A stretch of 64,000 nucleotides of DNA from an uncultured Bacteroides sp. (GTDB lineage: Bacteria > Bacteroidota > Bacteroidia > Bacteroidales > Bacteroidaceae): NCBI GenBank assembly GCA_900551445.1, contig URWA01000013.1, positions 1 to 64,000 on the forward strand, written 5' to 3'. The notes beneath the pieces are model-generated. The model worked only from the letters and a program-made list of their open reading frames with translations, was not told where the DNA came from and ran no database searches. Shown here one piece after another: positions 1 to 8,586 of the stretch. A program made the position numbers and the translations under genes. Each line of letters opens with the position of its first letter. Position 1 is the first letter of the stretch.

Positions 1-19
1 GAAAGTCGGGGCTTTGTCA

Positions 20-55
20 TAAAAAAAGAGGGTATGCATTTTGACACACCCTCTT
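20..55 (-). terminator. Rho-independent terminator after susD
   Basis: AAGAGGGT (26-33) can pair with ACCCTCTT (48-55), and on the minus strand the stem is followed by a run of T (complement of the A run 21-27). It sits 14 bp after the susD stop, so it closes the susC-susD transcript. Positions 1-19 show nothing recognisable. Confidence 0.8.
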
Positions 56-68
56 CCTTTTGTAAATT

Positions 69-1637
69 TTACCACCCTTCATTCGGTGTACATAAGTTGT
101 TCGTTTCGATTTCCTTTGCAGGGATTGGGTAATAGTAATATCTGTTGGTATTACCGGTTTTACCTGTCATGAGCTGTTTGTATCTCACTTCGTTACAAGT
201 TTTCATACGTTCTTCAAGTAGGCCCCAACGGCGTAAATCATAGAAACGTTCACCTTCTACAAAGAATTCAATAGCGCGTTGGCGTTCCAAATCAGCGAAT
301 ACTCCTTCATCTGTGACTGGACCTGAATAGTCGTTCAGATTGGCTCTTCTTCTAATTTGATTCAAGTAGCCGATTGCTGTATTCAGATTCTTCTTGGAAT
401 TTCCTTTTAGGTAAGACTCTGCCAGCAACAGAATGACGTCGGCATAACGGATGGCTCTTTCATTGATGGATGACTTAGGTGGATCAGATTCGGCCTCCAT
501 TGTTTTGGAATTCTGGTATTTCAGAATCCAGTAAGTATTTAGTTTGTCGGCACTGAATACTTCTTGGAATGGTTTCATGTAATACATACATCCCGGATAG
601 TTCCATGCCACTGATTCACGAGCACGAATGTCTACTTCTCCGTTTTTATCTGGTTCTTGCCAGAATATATCCATCATCTGTTGGGTAGGATTAGCTTCAT
701 ACCAGCCACTCACTTCAGATGCTGCATATTCGCGCGGACGAGTATTGGTCTGAGTAGAGTTTGCCAATTCTCCATTTCCCCAAATATCGGTACCGCCCAC
801 TTGCTCCATGAGCAACTCGAAAATGCTTTCGTCGTTGTGTTCATGTGCTTCATCGAAATTCCATGAGAAATCATCCACCAGCTTATAGGTATAGGGTGAT
901 TTGGTAAGAGGCTCTAAGATGTCAATAGCCTCGTCAAATTTTCCCTGATATACCAGAATCTTACCAATGGTCGCATAGGCCGCACCTTTGGTCGGTTTTC
1001 CGATGACATCATTCTTGATTGGAAGTAGATTGCCTGCTTCTGTCAAATCTGTAATAGCTTGTGCCCAGATGTCTGCTTGGCTGGATTTGGCCAGAGGGAA
1101 AGTAGCCGGATCTTGCGAAGCCGTCATGCGTAAAGGAGCGTCCTTGAATTCCTTTCCTAACTGGAATAGATAGAATCCTCTGATAAACAGACATTCAGCT
1201 TTTACCTTATTGATGAAATCTTCTGAAAATACACCTTTCTTTTCTTCCAGTTTTTGCATGATTGAATTCGTTCTGTACAATGCATTGTAGAACTGGTAGA
1301 ACATTCCTTGAGTCAATGAATTGGATGTTGTATTGGTGAAGTTCATTGCCTGGAATATTTCACTGATATCATTGCGGAACTCCACTTCGTCAGCACGACA
1401 GATTCTTAGCATGACGCCACGTGTTCCATAATAACCTCCGTTTAGTGCGTTTTTCAAAGGAGTATAGCAAGAGGTAAGTGCTAATTCAAAGTCACTTTCG
1501 TTTCTCCAGAAAGTATCCTCCGTTTGCTTGTTGGGGTTTACCTGATCAAGCATATCTTCACAGGAGGTAAAGGTTAGCCCTGCTGAAAATAAAGCGCAGG
1601 CCATTAAGGTATATAGCTTTTTCATAAGTTTTATCAT
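69..1637 (-). CDS. SusD/RagB-family outer-membrane glycan-binding lipoprotein
   Basis: Surface lipoprotein expected to cap the SusC barrel encoded just upstream and help capture an oligosaccharide. The N-terminus is a lipoprotein signal peptide ending FTS-Cys, with Cys26 followed by Glu-Asp, a pattern that fits the surface-export signal of Bacteroides lipoproteins. At 522 residues the length is normal for the family. The helical TPR-like N-terminal half and the C-terminal part (RRRANL near residue 425; ERFYDLRRWG near residue 470) are typical of SusD proteins. The first ATG follows the susC stop directly; a second ATG four codons on (1625) is an equally plausible start. The substrate cannot be told from the sequence, because the enzymes of this locus lie outside the window to the left. 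Confidence 0.95.
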   Translation of the reverse strand: MIKLMKKLYTLMACALFSAGLTFTSCEDMLDQVNPNKQTEDTFWRNESDFELALTSCYTPLKNALNGGYYGTRGVMLRICRADEVEFRNDISEIFQAMNFTNTTSNSLTQGMFYQFYNALYRTNSIMQKLEEKKGVFSEDFINKVKAECLFIRGFYLFQLGKEFKDAPLRMTASQDPATFPLAKSSQADIWAQAITDLTEAGNLLPIKNDVIGKPTKGAAYATIGKILVYQGKFDEAIDILEPLTKSPYTYKLVDDFSWNFDEAHEHNDESIFELLMEQVGGTDIWGNGELANSTQTNTRPREYAASEVSGWYEANPTQQMMDIFWQEPDKNGEVDIRARESVAWNYPGCMYYMKPFQEVFSADKLNTYWILKYQNSKTMEAESDPPKSSINERAIRYADVILLLAESYLKGNSKKNLNTAIGYLNQIRRRANLNDYSGPVTDEGVFADLERQRAIEFFVEGERFYDLRRWGLLEERMKTCNEVRYKQLMTGKTGNTNRYYYYPIPAKEIETNNLCTPNEGW

Positions 1638-4600
1638 TTAAAATGTAACATTCAAACCTAACATGAAAGTGCGATTGGATGGATAAATGAATTCATCGAA
1701 TCCGCGAGAATAAACGTTAGTCGCATTTACGTCTGGAGTATATCCTGTGTAAGACGTAATGGTGAACAGGTTTTCAGCATTTACGTATATACGTGCTTTC
1801 TGTACCACTCCTTTGAACCATGAGTTAGGGAAGGTGTAGCCAATCTGAATATTTCTAAGGCGGAAATAAGAGCCATCTTCCAAGTACCGGTCTGATTCAG
1901 CGCGGGTATTGCGGTTCGGGTCTGTCCATATCAGACGAGGATGAGCGGCGTCTGTGTTTTCAGGTGTCCAGTAATCCAGACAGCTTGCCAGGAAGTTAGT
2001 ACCCTTTGTTACATCTTCAAGTGTCTGACGTGTTGCATTATAAATCTTATTTCCCGTCACTCCTTGCAGACCGATAGATAAGTCAAAACTCTTGTATGTC
2101 AGATTTGCATTGATAGAATAAGTGAATTTGGGGAAGGGGCTTCCACAATATACACGGTCATCATCCGTAATACTTCCATCGTTGTTTGTATCTTGGAATT
2201 TGATATCTCCCGGTTCTGCACTCGGTTGGATCAACTGTCCGTCTTTCTGATATGCCTGTACTTCTTCTGTGCTATTAAAGTAACCTAAGGCTGGAATCAA
2301 CCAGAAGCCGCCGATAGGATAACCTGCCAATGTCTTACATGTATTGATGTTCTGGTTAGTAGCTCCACTGTTGATTACTTGTGAATCTGTACCCATGTTG
2401 ATTACTTTGTTCTTATTGAAACTACCTATGAAATTGATTCCGTATGACAAATCTTTGTTGATGTAGTCATTCCATCCGATATTGAATTCAAAACCTTTAT
2501 TACGGATTTTACCAGCATTGCGGACGGGGTCATTGGCACCTCCGGTTGAAATAGGAATAGGAACAGTCAACAAAATGTCTTTTGTATTCTTTACATACCA
2601 GTCGACAGTGAGGCTCAATCGGTTACGGAATGCCAGGAAGTCAATACCGATATTGGTCATGGCTGTTTCTTCCCATTTGATACTTGGATTGGCAAATTCT
2701 TTCGGGAAAGCACCCAGAATAAGTCCACCTTGGCCATCTGGATAGTTGATACCGGAGGTTACAACTGATACATACTGATAGTCAGAGATTTCTTGATTTC
2801 CTAATACACCATAACCTCCTCTCAGTTTTAATTGTTCCAGCCAAGACACGTTTTCCTTCACAAATTTCTCTTCTGCAATGTTCCAACCTAAAGATACAGA
2901 TGGGAAATTACCATATCGGTTGGAAGAGGCAAATTTAGAGGATCCATCTCGACGTATGGTGGCAGTGATCAAATAACGATTGTCATAAGAATAGAAAGCT
3001 CGTCCCAAAATAGAGGTTAACACACTTCTTGTCAGGTTTCCGCTGGCTGCAAATCCTTGCGAAGCAGCATCAATTTCTTTGATACCTTCCGGCATACCTT
3101 GAGCCGAACCTGTCAATGAACGGACTTGTGTATCTTGGTAAGAATATCCGGCCAACAATGAAACTTTATGTTTGCCGAATGTACGGTCGAAGGTCAGCAA
3201 ATTTTCAACCAGAATATTGCGTGTACGTTTTTGCTGGTCAGAAATAGAAGTCAATTCCTTTTTGCTTAATCCGCAGTCATACAGACCAATGTAATTACTA
3301 TATCTGTAGAATTGAAAATCAGGCGTAAAATTTAATTTATATTTCAATCCCTTGATCGGCTCAATAGAGAAATAGGCGTTGGCAAATAATTTGATGTTGT
3401 CTTCGTTTCTGTCCATTAAGTTTTCGTCTACCATGACAAGCGGATGGTAGAGATTGGTTACATCACCATACATGCTGCCATAACCTCCTACATTGTCTGG
3501 GTTATATTTTTCCAGTGTAGGTACTGATTGGATAATATGACCAATCATACCACCACGGGTATCTGAGACCAATGGCTTGTTTTGGTCGTACGAAAGGATA
3601 ATGTTTGTTCCTGCTTGGAAAATGCCTTTTTTGAAATCAACCTTACTTTGCATCGTATAGCGTTGGAAATTAGTTCCCTTTACGACACCGTCTTGGTTGG
3701 TATAGCCTACGCTGTTATAGTAGGTGGCGTATTTTCCACCTCCTTTTACTGACAGATTATAGTTTTGCATTAAAGCAGGATTAAGCATGATATCCTGCCA
3801 GTCATTGTCGGGCTTAGAGGCAAGGTCTGTAGCCATTTCCAATGGTGCCAACCCCGCAGCTTCACGGGCGATGGTGGTTACTTCTGCCCATCCTGCTGCA
3901 TCCAGCATATCCAGATATTTGCTCGGGGCTGTAACTCCTACGTTTGCAGAAAGGTCTATGATGGGTTTTCCTTCAGTGTTTGTTCCACTCTTGGTGGTGA
4001 TGATTACGACACCGTTGGCAGCACGAGAACCGTAAATAGCTGCAGATGAGGCATCTTTCAATACATCGATGCTTTCGATGTCTCCAGGATTGATGTGATC
4101 AATGCTGGACATGTACATCCCATCCACAATATAAAGAGGGGATGAATTGTTTAAGGTACCGATACCACGTACCATTACGCGTGTGCTACCGCCTGGAGCA
4201 CCACCTTGTGATACGATATCGACACCTGCAATTTTACCTTGTAGAGCTTGGCCGATAGTTGCATTACTTTGCGTGTTGAGCTTTTCGGCGCTGACGTTAG
4301 CTACAGAACCAGTTAAATCAGCCTTTTTCTGGACACCATAACCAATTACTACAACTTCATCCAAAACCTCTGTGTCTTCTTTTAATATGGCAGAGATAGG
4401 AGAACCGTCCCATACAATTTCCTGTGATTTAAATCCCACAAAAGAAATCTGGATAACTGATCCTTTTTTTACGTTGGGCAATGAAAAATTTCCATCAAAA
4501 TCGGTAATAGTACCGTTTGAAGTTCCCTTTACAACGACAGAAGCACCAATGATTGTTTCTCCCTTACTGTCTTTTACTACTCCTTTACATGCATTTTCTT

Positions 4601-4709
4601 GTTGGGAAATACTTGATTGTACGCCAGAATTAGTAGCGGCGTTTGCTATTCCTAGAGGTAATCCACTTAGGGCTAGGAATAGACTTACTCCTCCAATGTG
4701 AAGTCTCAT
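1638..4709 (-). CDS. SusC/RagA-family TonB-dependent outer-membrane transporter
   Basis: A 1023-residue TonB-dependent receptor that should import an oligosaccharide across the outer membrane together with the SusD partner. A signal peptide ends near residue 24 (GIANA). A carboxypeptidase-regulatory-like domain follows (about 40-115), then the conserved stretch EVLDEVVVIGYG (about 115-127), the plug domain with the typical IDGMYM/SIDVLKDASSAAIYG region, and a 22-strand type barrel ending in Phe (LNVTF). There is no N-terminal STN domain, so signalling through a FecR/sigma pair is unlikely. The stop codon touches the susD start, so the two are co-transcribed. A 26-bp palindrome lies 27 bp upstream of the start. 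Confidence 0.96.
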   Translation of the reverse strand: MRLHIGGVSLFLALSGLPLGIANAATNSGVQSSISQQENACKGVVKDSKGETIIGASVVVKGTSNGTITDFDGNFSLPNVKKGSVIQISFVGFKSQEIVWDGSPISAILKEDTEVLDEVVVIGYGVQKKADLTGSVANVSAEKLNTQSNATIGQALQGKIAGVDIVSQGGAPGGSTRVMVRGIGTLNNSSPLYIVDGMYMSSIDHINPGDIESIDVLKDASSAAIYGSRAANGVVIITTKSGTNTEGKPIIDLSANVGVTAPSKYLDMLDAAGWAEVTTIAREAAGLAPLEMATDLASKPDNDWQDIMLNPALMQNYNLSVKGGGKYATYYNSVGYTNQDGVVKGTNFQRYTMQSKVDFKKGIFQAGTNIILSYDQNKPLVSDTRGGMIGHIIQSVPTLEKYNPDNVGGYGSMYGDVTNLYHPLVMVDENLMDRNEDNIKLFANAYFSIEPIKGLKYKLNFTPDFQFYRYSNYIGLYDCGLSKKELTSISDQQKRTRNILVENLLTFDRTFGKHKVSLLAGYSYQDTQVRSLTGSAQGMPEGIKEIDAASQGFAASGNLTRSVLTSILGRAFYSYDNRYLITATIRRDGSSKFASSNRYGNFPSVSLGWNIAEEKFVKENVSWLEQLKLRGGYGVLGNQEISDYQYVSVVTSGINYPDGQGGLILGAFPKEFANPSIKWEETAMTNIGIDFLAFRNRLSLTVDWYVKNTKDILLTVPIPISTGGANDPVRNAGKIRNKGFEFNIGWNDYINKDLSYGINFIGSFNKNKVINMGTDSQVINSGATNQNINTCKTLAGYPIGGFWLIPALGYFNSTEEVQAYQKDGQLIQPSAEPGDIKFQDTNNDGSITDDDRVYCGSPFPKFTYSINANLTYKSFDLSIGLQGVTGNKIYNATRQTLEDVTKGTNFLASCLDYWTPENTDAAHPRLIWTDPNRNTRAESDRYLEDGSYFRLRNIQIGYTFPNSWFKGVVQKARIYVNAENLFTITSYTGYTPDVNATNVYSRGFDEFIYPSNRTFMLGLNVTF

Positions 4710-4735
4710 AGTTTCAATTTTAGGTTAATAATATC

Positions 4736-4761
4736 TATGCAAATATATATATATTTGCATA
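4736..4761. promoter_or_regulatory. 26-bp perfect palindrome upstream of susC
   Basis: The half-site TATGCAAATATAT is followed directly by its exact reverse complement, giving a 26-bp dyad that ends 27 bp before the susC ATG. On each strand it contains TATATTTG, which matches the Bacteroidales -7 box TAnnTTTG, so the dyad probably overlaps the core promoter. No clear TTTG -33 box is seen. It may be an operator for a dimeric regulator or simply a symmetric AT-rich promoter. Confidence 0.5.
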
Positions 4762-4917
4762 TGGTAATTTTATAGAGACTTCTTTTTAATTTTTTATAAC
4801 ACATGTTCGTGTCGAATCGACAAATATGGTAATAGAATATATTTAGGAGGATATTAATTATATTGTTTTTTTTGTTTTAGAAGTTAATTATTTGTTTTTT
4901 TTTGCACGGAAGTCTTT

Positions 4918-5568
4918 TTATTTGCTTTTGATGATGTTCAGCGATTCCTTGCATATTCCGTTGAGTCCACAACTCTCACATTTGGGGGCACGAGCCGTGC
5001 AGACGTAGCGTCCGTGCAGAATCAACCAATGGTGTGCGGTAGGAATCAGGTTTTCGGGAATGTATTTCACCAGCTCCTTTTCGGTGGCTAGCGGGGTGGT
5101 ACAAGAGCGCGGAACCAGTCCGATGCGGTGGCTTACACGGAACACATGGGTGTCTACGGCCATGGCAGCCTTGTGGAAGACCACGCTTTGGATGACGTTG
5201 GCTGTCTTTCGCCCTACACCCGGCAGTTTCACCAGTTCCTCCAGCGTGTCGGGTACGGTGCTGTGGAAATCGCGCACCAGCATCTGGGCCATGCCTACCA
5301 GGTGTTTGGCCTTGTTGTTCGGGTAGCTGACGCTGCGGATGTATTCGAATACGACTTCCGGAGTTGTAGCAGCCAAGGCTTCCGGCGTGGGGAAGTCGTG
5401 GAAGAGAGGAGGGGTAATCATATTCACCCGTTTGTCGGTGCACTGGGCACTCAGGATAACGGCTATCAGCAGTTCAAACGGATTGCTGTAGTGCAGTTCG
5501 GTTTCGGCCACGGGCATGGCTTTCTGAAAATATTCAATGACTTTCCGGTAAAGTTCTTTTTTGCGCAT
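4918..5568 (-). CDS. nth: Endonuclease III (DNA glycosylase/AP lyase)
   Basis: Base-excision repair enzyme that removes oxidised pyrimidines and nicks abasic sites. The 216-residue protein has the helix-hairpin-helix LPGVGRKTANV with the catalytic lysine at K121, and the catalytic aspartate D139 in AVDTHVFRV. The C-terminal [4Fe-4S] cluster ligands are C190, C197, C200 and C206 (spacing C-x6-C-x2-C-x5-C). Length and all key residues are normal. It lies 32 bp after corA on the same strand and is probably transcribed with corA and the nitroreductase. A short AT-rich gap of 208 bp separates it from susC. Confidence 0.97.
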   Translation of the reverse strand: MRKKELYRKVIEYFQKAMPVAETELHYSNPFELLIAVILSAQCTDKRVNMITPPLFHDFPTPEALAATTPEVVFEYIRSVSYPNNKAKHLVGMAQMLVRDFHSTVPDTLEELVKLPGVGRKTANVIQSVVFHKAAMAVDTHVFRVSHRIGLVPRSCTTPLATEKELVKYIPENLIPTAHHWLILHGRYVCTARAPKCESCGLNGICKESLNIIKSK

Positions 5569-5600
5569 AATTCTGTAAGTAAATTAAAGATGTGGATAAA

Positions 5601-6641
5601 TCAGTACCATTTCTTCCGTTTGAAAAACAGGTAGACTCCGACGCCGGTCACGAGCATGATGCCCCATGCCATCAGGTATCCGTATTTCCAGCCCAGTTCG
5701 GGCATCCATTCGAAGTTCATTCCCCAGATACCGGCCAGGAAGGTCAGCGGAATGAAGATGGTGGATACGATGGTGAGCTGTTTCATGATGTTGTTCATTC
5801 GCTGGTCGTTGTTCGACAGATAGAGGTCGACCAGGGCCGAAATCATATCCCGGCAGCCGTCGAGCGTCTGCAACACGAATTGCAGATGGTCGTTCACATC
5901 AGTGAAGAACGGGCGGTTGGCCTTGTGGAACAGCACGTTGTCTGTATGAAACAGCTTGTTCATCTGTTCCTTCAGCGGAAGGATACACTTCTTGATGAGG
6001 CGGGCATTTCTTCGGTAGGGCTGTATGTCCTCCAGTTTCAGGCCGCTGCGGGTTTCGGGCGAAAGCAGCGATTCTTCCATGTCTTCCAGTTCATCTTCCA
6101 TGCGGGAGATGATGGACATGAAACTGGTCATGACGCTGTTCAGGGCCACGCTGAGCAGGAAGTCCGATTGACGGTTCCGGATTTTCAGGGTGTTGTTCTT
6201 CAGGGCCGTATGGATTTCATTAAAGAAATCACTGTCGTGTTCCATGAAGGTCAGGACGAAGTTACTTCCCTGTATGATACAGAGCTGTTGCGGCACGTAA
6301 GTGTTTTCCTCATGTGCTGACAGCTGTTTCAGAATGACCACGTTGTAGGTGTCGTGTTCCTCGATTTTGGTCAGGTGTTCGGCGTTGAGAATATCCTGCG
6401 TGGTCAGGAAATTGATATGGAAGAAGTCGCATACTTCCTGTATCACTTGTGTATTCTGCAGTCCGTGAATTTGTACCCAATTGATGGCGTCGGCTTGGAT
6501 AAGCGGCTCCAGTTCTTTCATGGAAGCTCCTTGATAGAACTCCGCTTTTTCGGCATTGTAAGTACAAAGGTGCAGGTGCGTAGGGGTATGGCTGGCTCCC
6601 GTATAATTCAGTTTCTCGCTCAGCTGGTTATTCTTTGTCAT
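5601..6641 (-). CDS. corA: CorA-family magnesium/cobalt transporter
   Basis: Inner-membrane divalent cation channel. The 346-residue protein has the large acidic cytoplasmic N-terminal domain and two C-terminal membrane helices. The selectivity motif Gly-Met-Asn is at residues 307-309, at the end of the first helix, and is followed by FEWMPELGW. The C-terminus is basic (KRKKWY), as usual in the family. The gene lies 13 bp downstream of the nitroreductase gene and 32 bp upstream of nth, all on the minus strand. No Mg-responsive leader was recognised. Confidence 0.95.
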   Translation of the reverse strand: MTKNNQLSEKLNYTGASHTPTHLHLCTYNAEKAEFYQGASMKELEPLIQADAINWVQIHGLQNTQVIQEVCDFFHINFLTTQDILNAEHLTKIEEHDTYNVVILKQLSAHEENTYVPQQLCIIQGSNFVLTFMEHDSDFFNEIHTALKNNTLKIRNRQSDFLLSVALNSVMTSFMSIISRMEDELEDMEESLLSPETRSGLKLEDIQPYRRNARLIKKCILPLKEQMNKLFHTDNVLFHKANRPFFTDVNDHLQFVLQTLDGCRDMISALVDLYLSNNDQRMNNIMKQLTIVSTIFIPLTFLAGIWGMNFEWMPELGWKYGYLMAWGIMLVTGVGVYLFFKRKKWY

Positions 6642-6654
6642 GGCCTTTTAAGGT

Positions 6655-7515
6655 TTAGTCTATTCTTTTCAAGGAAAGTTCTTTTCTGTCAATGTACTTG
6701 TCGAAGCGGAAGGAAGGCATGCCTAGGGCAATACCGGCATGGATGGTACAGCCTTCAATACCTAACAGTTTCTGTAACTCTTTTTTCCGGTTCATACCTG
6801 CTGCGGTGCATACGAATCCGGTATAGAACTGGGCCACGCCGAGTGCTTCGGCCATCAGTGAAGCATTCTGGTAGGCCAGGTTGCAATCCTGACATCCGAA
6901 ACGGGCTTTCTTTTCCGTGTAGAAGAAAAGGACTGCCGTAGCTCCTCGAAGAATACCGTCGTTTCCTTTGTCAAACTCTTCTTGCAGCTGCCTGAACACA
7001 GGGATGTAGCGATAGTTGGAGGGCATGAGTGGTTTCAGTATCAGTTTCACCAAGGGATTTTCCACCGTACGTACAATGGACATGAACGTACCGATAGTGA
7101 GTCGACTGATTTCTTTCAACGTTTCCGGCCGGGTAATCAGTACCATCTTGACTTCCTGCGCATTGGTGGCGGTAGGAGCCCGGTGAGCCGCTTCAATGAT
7201 GCGTAGTAACGTTTCTTCGGGAATCCGTTCTTTGGAGAACGCCCGGTTGGAGCGGCGGGAACGCATCAGCAGTTCCACTTGGTCGGCAGTGGGAAGCTGG
7301 TTCCGGTTGAAGGTGTGGACTTTTTCCGGTGGAAATTCGGAATGTGCGATGGAATTTGTGGGACAAACGGCCACACAGTGTCCGCAGCTGATGCAGTTTT
7401 CGGTGTTTACTTCTATGCCTTTGTCTTCATGGAAAGAGAATAACGCCGAGGGACATATTTTGACGCACTTTTTGCAGCGTATGCAGGTATTTTGATCAAT
7501 CTGTATTTGAACCAT
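6655..7515 (-). CDS. Nitroreductase with N-terminal 2[4Fe-4S] ferredoxin domain
   Basis: Predicted flavin (FMN) oxidoreductase fused to a ferredoxin module. The N-terminus has two CxxCxxCxxxCP cluster motifs, C11-C14-C17-C21 and C41-C44-C47-C51. The rest (about 75-286) is a nitroreductase fold with the RRSNRAF and APTATNAQE motifs that bind FMN. The physiological substrate is unknown; the ferredoxin domain suggests electrons come from a low-potential donor rather than directly from NAD(P)H. A -7 box TACCTTTG (minus strand, 7555-7548) lies 33 bp upstream of the start. It is probably the first gene of a transcript that continues into corA and nth. Confidence 0.92.
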   Translation of the reverse strand: MVQIQIDQNTCIRCKKCVKICPSALFSFHEDKGIEVNTENCISCGHCVAVCPTNSIAHSEFPPEKVHTFNRNQLPTADQVELLMRSRRSNRAFSKERIPEETLLRIIEAAHRAPTATNAQEVKMVLITRPETLKEISRLTIGTFMSIVRTVENPLVKLILKPLMPSNYRYIPVFRQLQEEFDKGNDGILRGATAVLFFYTEKKARFGCQDCNLAYQNASLMAEALGVAQFYTGFVCTAAGMNRKKELQKLLGIEGCTIHAGIALGMPSFRFDKYIDRKELSLKRID

Positions 7516-7606
7516 TGTTTATAGAATGAGTTTAGCTACATGATATACAAAGGTACGATTTTTATTTGTTTTTCGCCTTGCATTTAATGTCTTTCTCCGA
7601 AGAGAT

Positions 7607-7700
7607 TTCTCTGTCCCACAGTGTGGGATATAAAAACCACACTGTGGGATACATATTTCACAGTACGGGATACAAATCTCACTGTGTGGTACAGAGAATA
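7607..7700. repeat. Four 21-bp imperfect tandem repeats of a CCACAnTGTGG dyad
   Basis: Units begin at 7616, 7637, 7658 and 7679, exactly 21 bp apart. Each starts with a dyad of the type CCACAGTGTGGGAT (degenerate in units 3 and 4) followed by an A/T-rich spacer of about 7 bp. The array is enclosed by TTCTCTGT (7607-7614) and its exact inverse ACAGAGAA (7691-7698), so the whole block has dyad symmetry. It lies in the divergent region between the nitroreductase and queuosine genes. Function unknown; see the similar but unrelated array at 39920-40045. Confidence 0.85.
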
Positions 7701-7802
7701 TGTATGGACGAAAAGAAGTAAGTGAAGTGGTGTTTGGAGCTATTGGAACGGGGAAGTGTGATTATGCGGATAAAACTGCATGGCTATCCCGAAAATTCTT
7801 TG

Positions 7803-7810
7803 TATCTTTG
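7803..7810 (+). promoter_or_regulatory. -7 promoter box of the queuosine operon
   Basis: TATCTTTG is an exact match to the Bacteroidales -7 consensus TAnnTTTG. It predicts a transcript start near 7817 and therefore a leader of about 75 nt before the first ATG at 7895. The -33 region is poor. Confidence 0.6.
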
Positions 7811-7844
7811 CACCCGATTAAAAAGAGAATATTTACATGCGATG

Positions 7845-7892
7845 CCGTGAATAGCGGTCGTGTATTCTAGAACACCACGTAAAAAACAGGAG
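7845..7892 (+). promoter_or_regulatory. Candidate preQ1-responsive leader (class I-like riboswitch)
   Basis: Just before the transporter gene, CGTG (7859-7862) can pair with CACG (7876-7879) around a 13-nt loop that contains TTCTAG and ACAC. The stem is followed by TAAAAAAC and then AGGAG (7888-7892), the ribosome binding site of the ATG at 7895. A short stem, a C/U-rich loop, an A-rich tail and a buried Shine-Dalgarno is the layout of class I preQ1 aptamers, and the downstream genes are exactly the regulon expected. The pseudoknot pairing (loop TTCT with AGGA) is imperfect, so the class assignment is inference. Confidence 0.5.
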
Positions 7893-7894
7893 CG

Positions 7895-8581
7895 ATGAAA
7901 AAAGAAAATCTCGTATCAGTGCCTTTTATGGTTTTGGGCATTGTGTTTTGTGTCTGCCTGGTGGCAGCCAATCTGTTAGAAACCAAAGTCGTACAGCTGG
8001 GTCCGATTTCTGTGACTGCCGGACTCATTGTTTTTCCGATTTCTTACATTATTAATGATTGTATTGCCGAAGTGTGGGGCTTCCGCAAGGCGCGTCTGAT
8101 TATCTGGATGGGATTCCTGATGAATTTCATGGTAGTGGCCATGGGGCAGTTGGCTGTAGCCCTTCCTGCCGCTCCGTTCTGGGAGGGGGAAGAGAGCTTC
8201 AACTTCGTATTCGGTATGGCGCCGCGTATTGCTGCTGCCAGTCTGGCGGCCTTCCTTGTAGGTTCATTTATCAATGCGTATGTGATGAGCCGCATGAAAG
8301 TGGCTTCCCATGGAAAGAACTTTTCGGCTCGTGCCATTTTGTCGACCGTGGCTGGAGAGGGAGCCGATTCACTGATTTTCTTCCCGCTGGCGTTCGGGGG
8401 ACTGATGCCGGTGAGTGAACTGGCCAAGATGATGGTGGTGCAGGTGGTACTCAAGACCTTGTATGAAGTGATTGTGCTGCCGGTAACCGTACGCGTGGTG
8501 AAATACATCAAGCGGGTGGACGATACGGATGTCTATGACGAGCATATCTCGTACAATGTATTAAAAATCAAGGAAATTTAA
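7895..8581 (+). CDS. yhhQ: Queuosine precursor transporter (YhhQ/QPTR, VUT family)
   Basis: Inner-membrane protein of 228 residues with about six hydrophobic helices, expected to import the deazaguanine precursors preQ0/preQ1. The features recognised are the first helix with NLLETKVVQ, the FPISYIINDCIAEVWGFRKAR segment around residues 47-69, and the conserved acidic AGEGADSLIFFP region near residue 152. Known members such as E. coli YhhQ have about 220 residues. It starts an operon with queC (5 bp gap) and queF, so the operon combines salvage with the last steps of preQ1 synthesis. The AGGAG before the ATG belongs to the structured leader that probably controls translation. Confidence 0.93.
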   Translation: MKKENLVSVPFMVLGIVFCVCLVAANLLETKVVQLGPISVTAGLIVFPISYIINDCIAEVWGFRKARLIIWMGFLMNFMVVAMGQLAVALPAAPFWEGEESFNFVFGMAPRIAAASLAAFLVGSFINAYVMSRMKVASHGKNFSARAILSTVAGEGADSLIFFPLAFGGLMPVSELAKMMVVQVVLKTLYEVIVLPVTVRVVKYIKRVDDTDVYDEHISYNVLKIKEI

Positions 8582-8586
8582 AGAAT

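Larger units (their letters stand above)
7516..7894. other. Gene-free divergent intergenic region (379 bp)
   Basis: No credible gene is present. From left to right it holds the probable nitroreductase promoter (TACCTTTG, minus, 7555-7548), the 21-bp palindrome array (7607-7700), about 100 bp without recognised signals, a -7 box TATCTTTG on the plus strand (7803-7810) for the queuosine operon, and a structured leader (7845-7892). Confidence 0.8.

Noticed and set aside
69..4709. Assignment of the susCD pair to the pectin block at 27-36 kb
   Set aside because: They are separated by more than 20 kb of housekeeping genes and no shared regulatory motif was seen; the pair more likely belongs to a locus left of the window.
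5592..6320. Plus-strand open frame of 242 codons opposite corA
   Set aside because: Shadow of corA; the translation is His- and Gln-rich without domain features.
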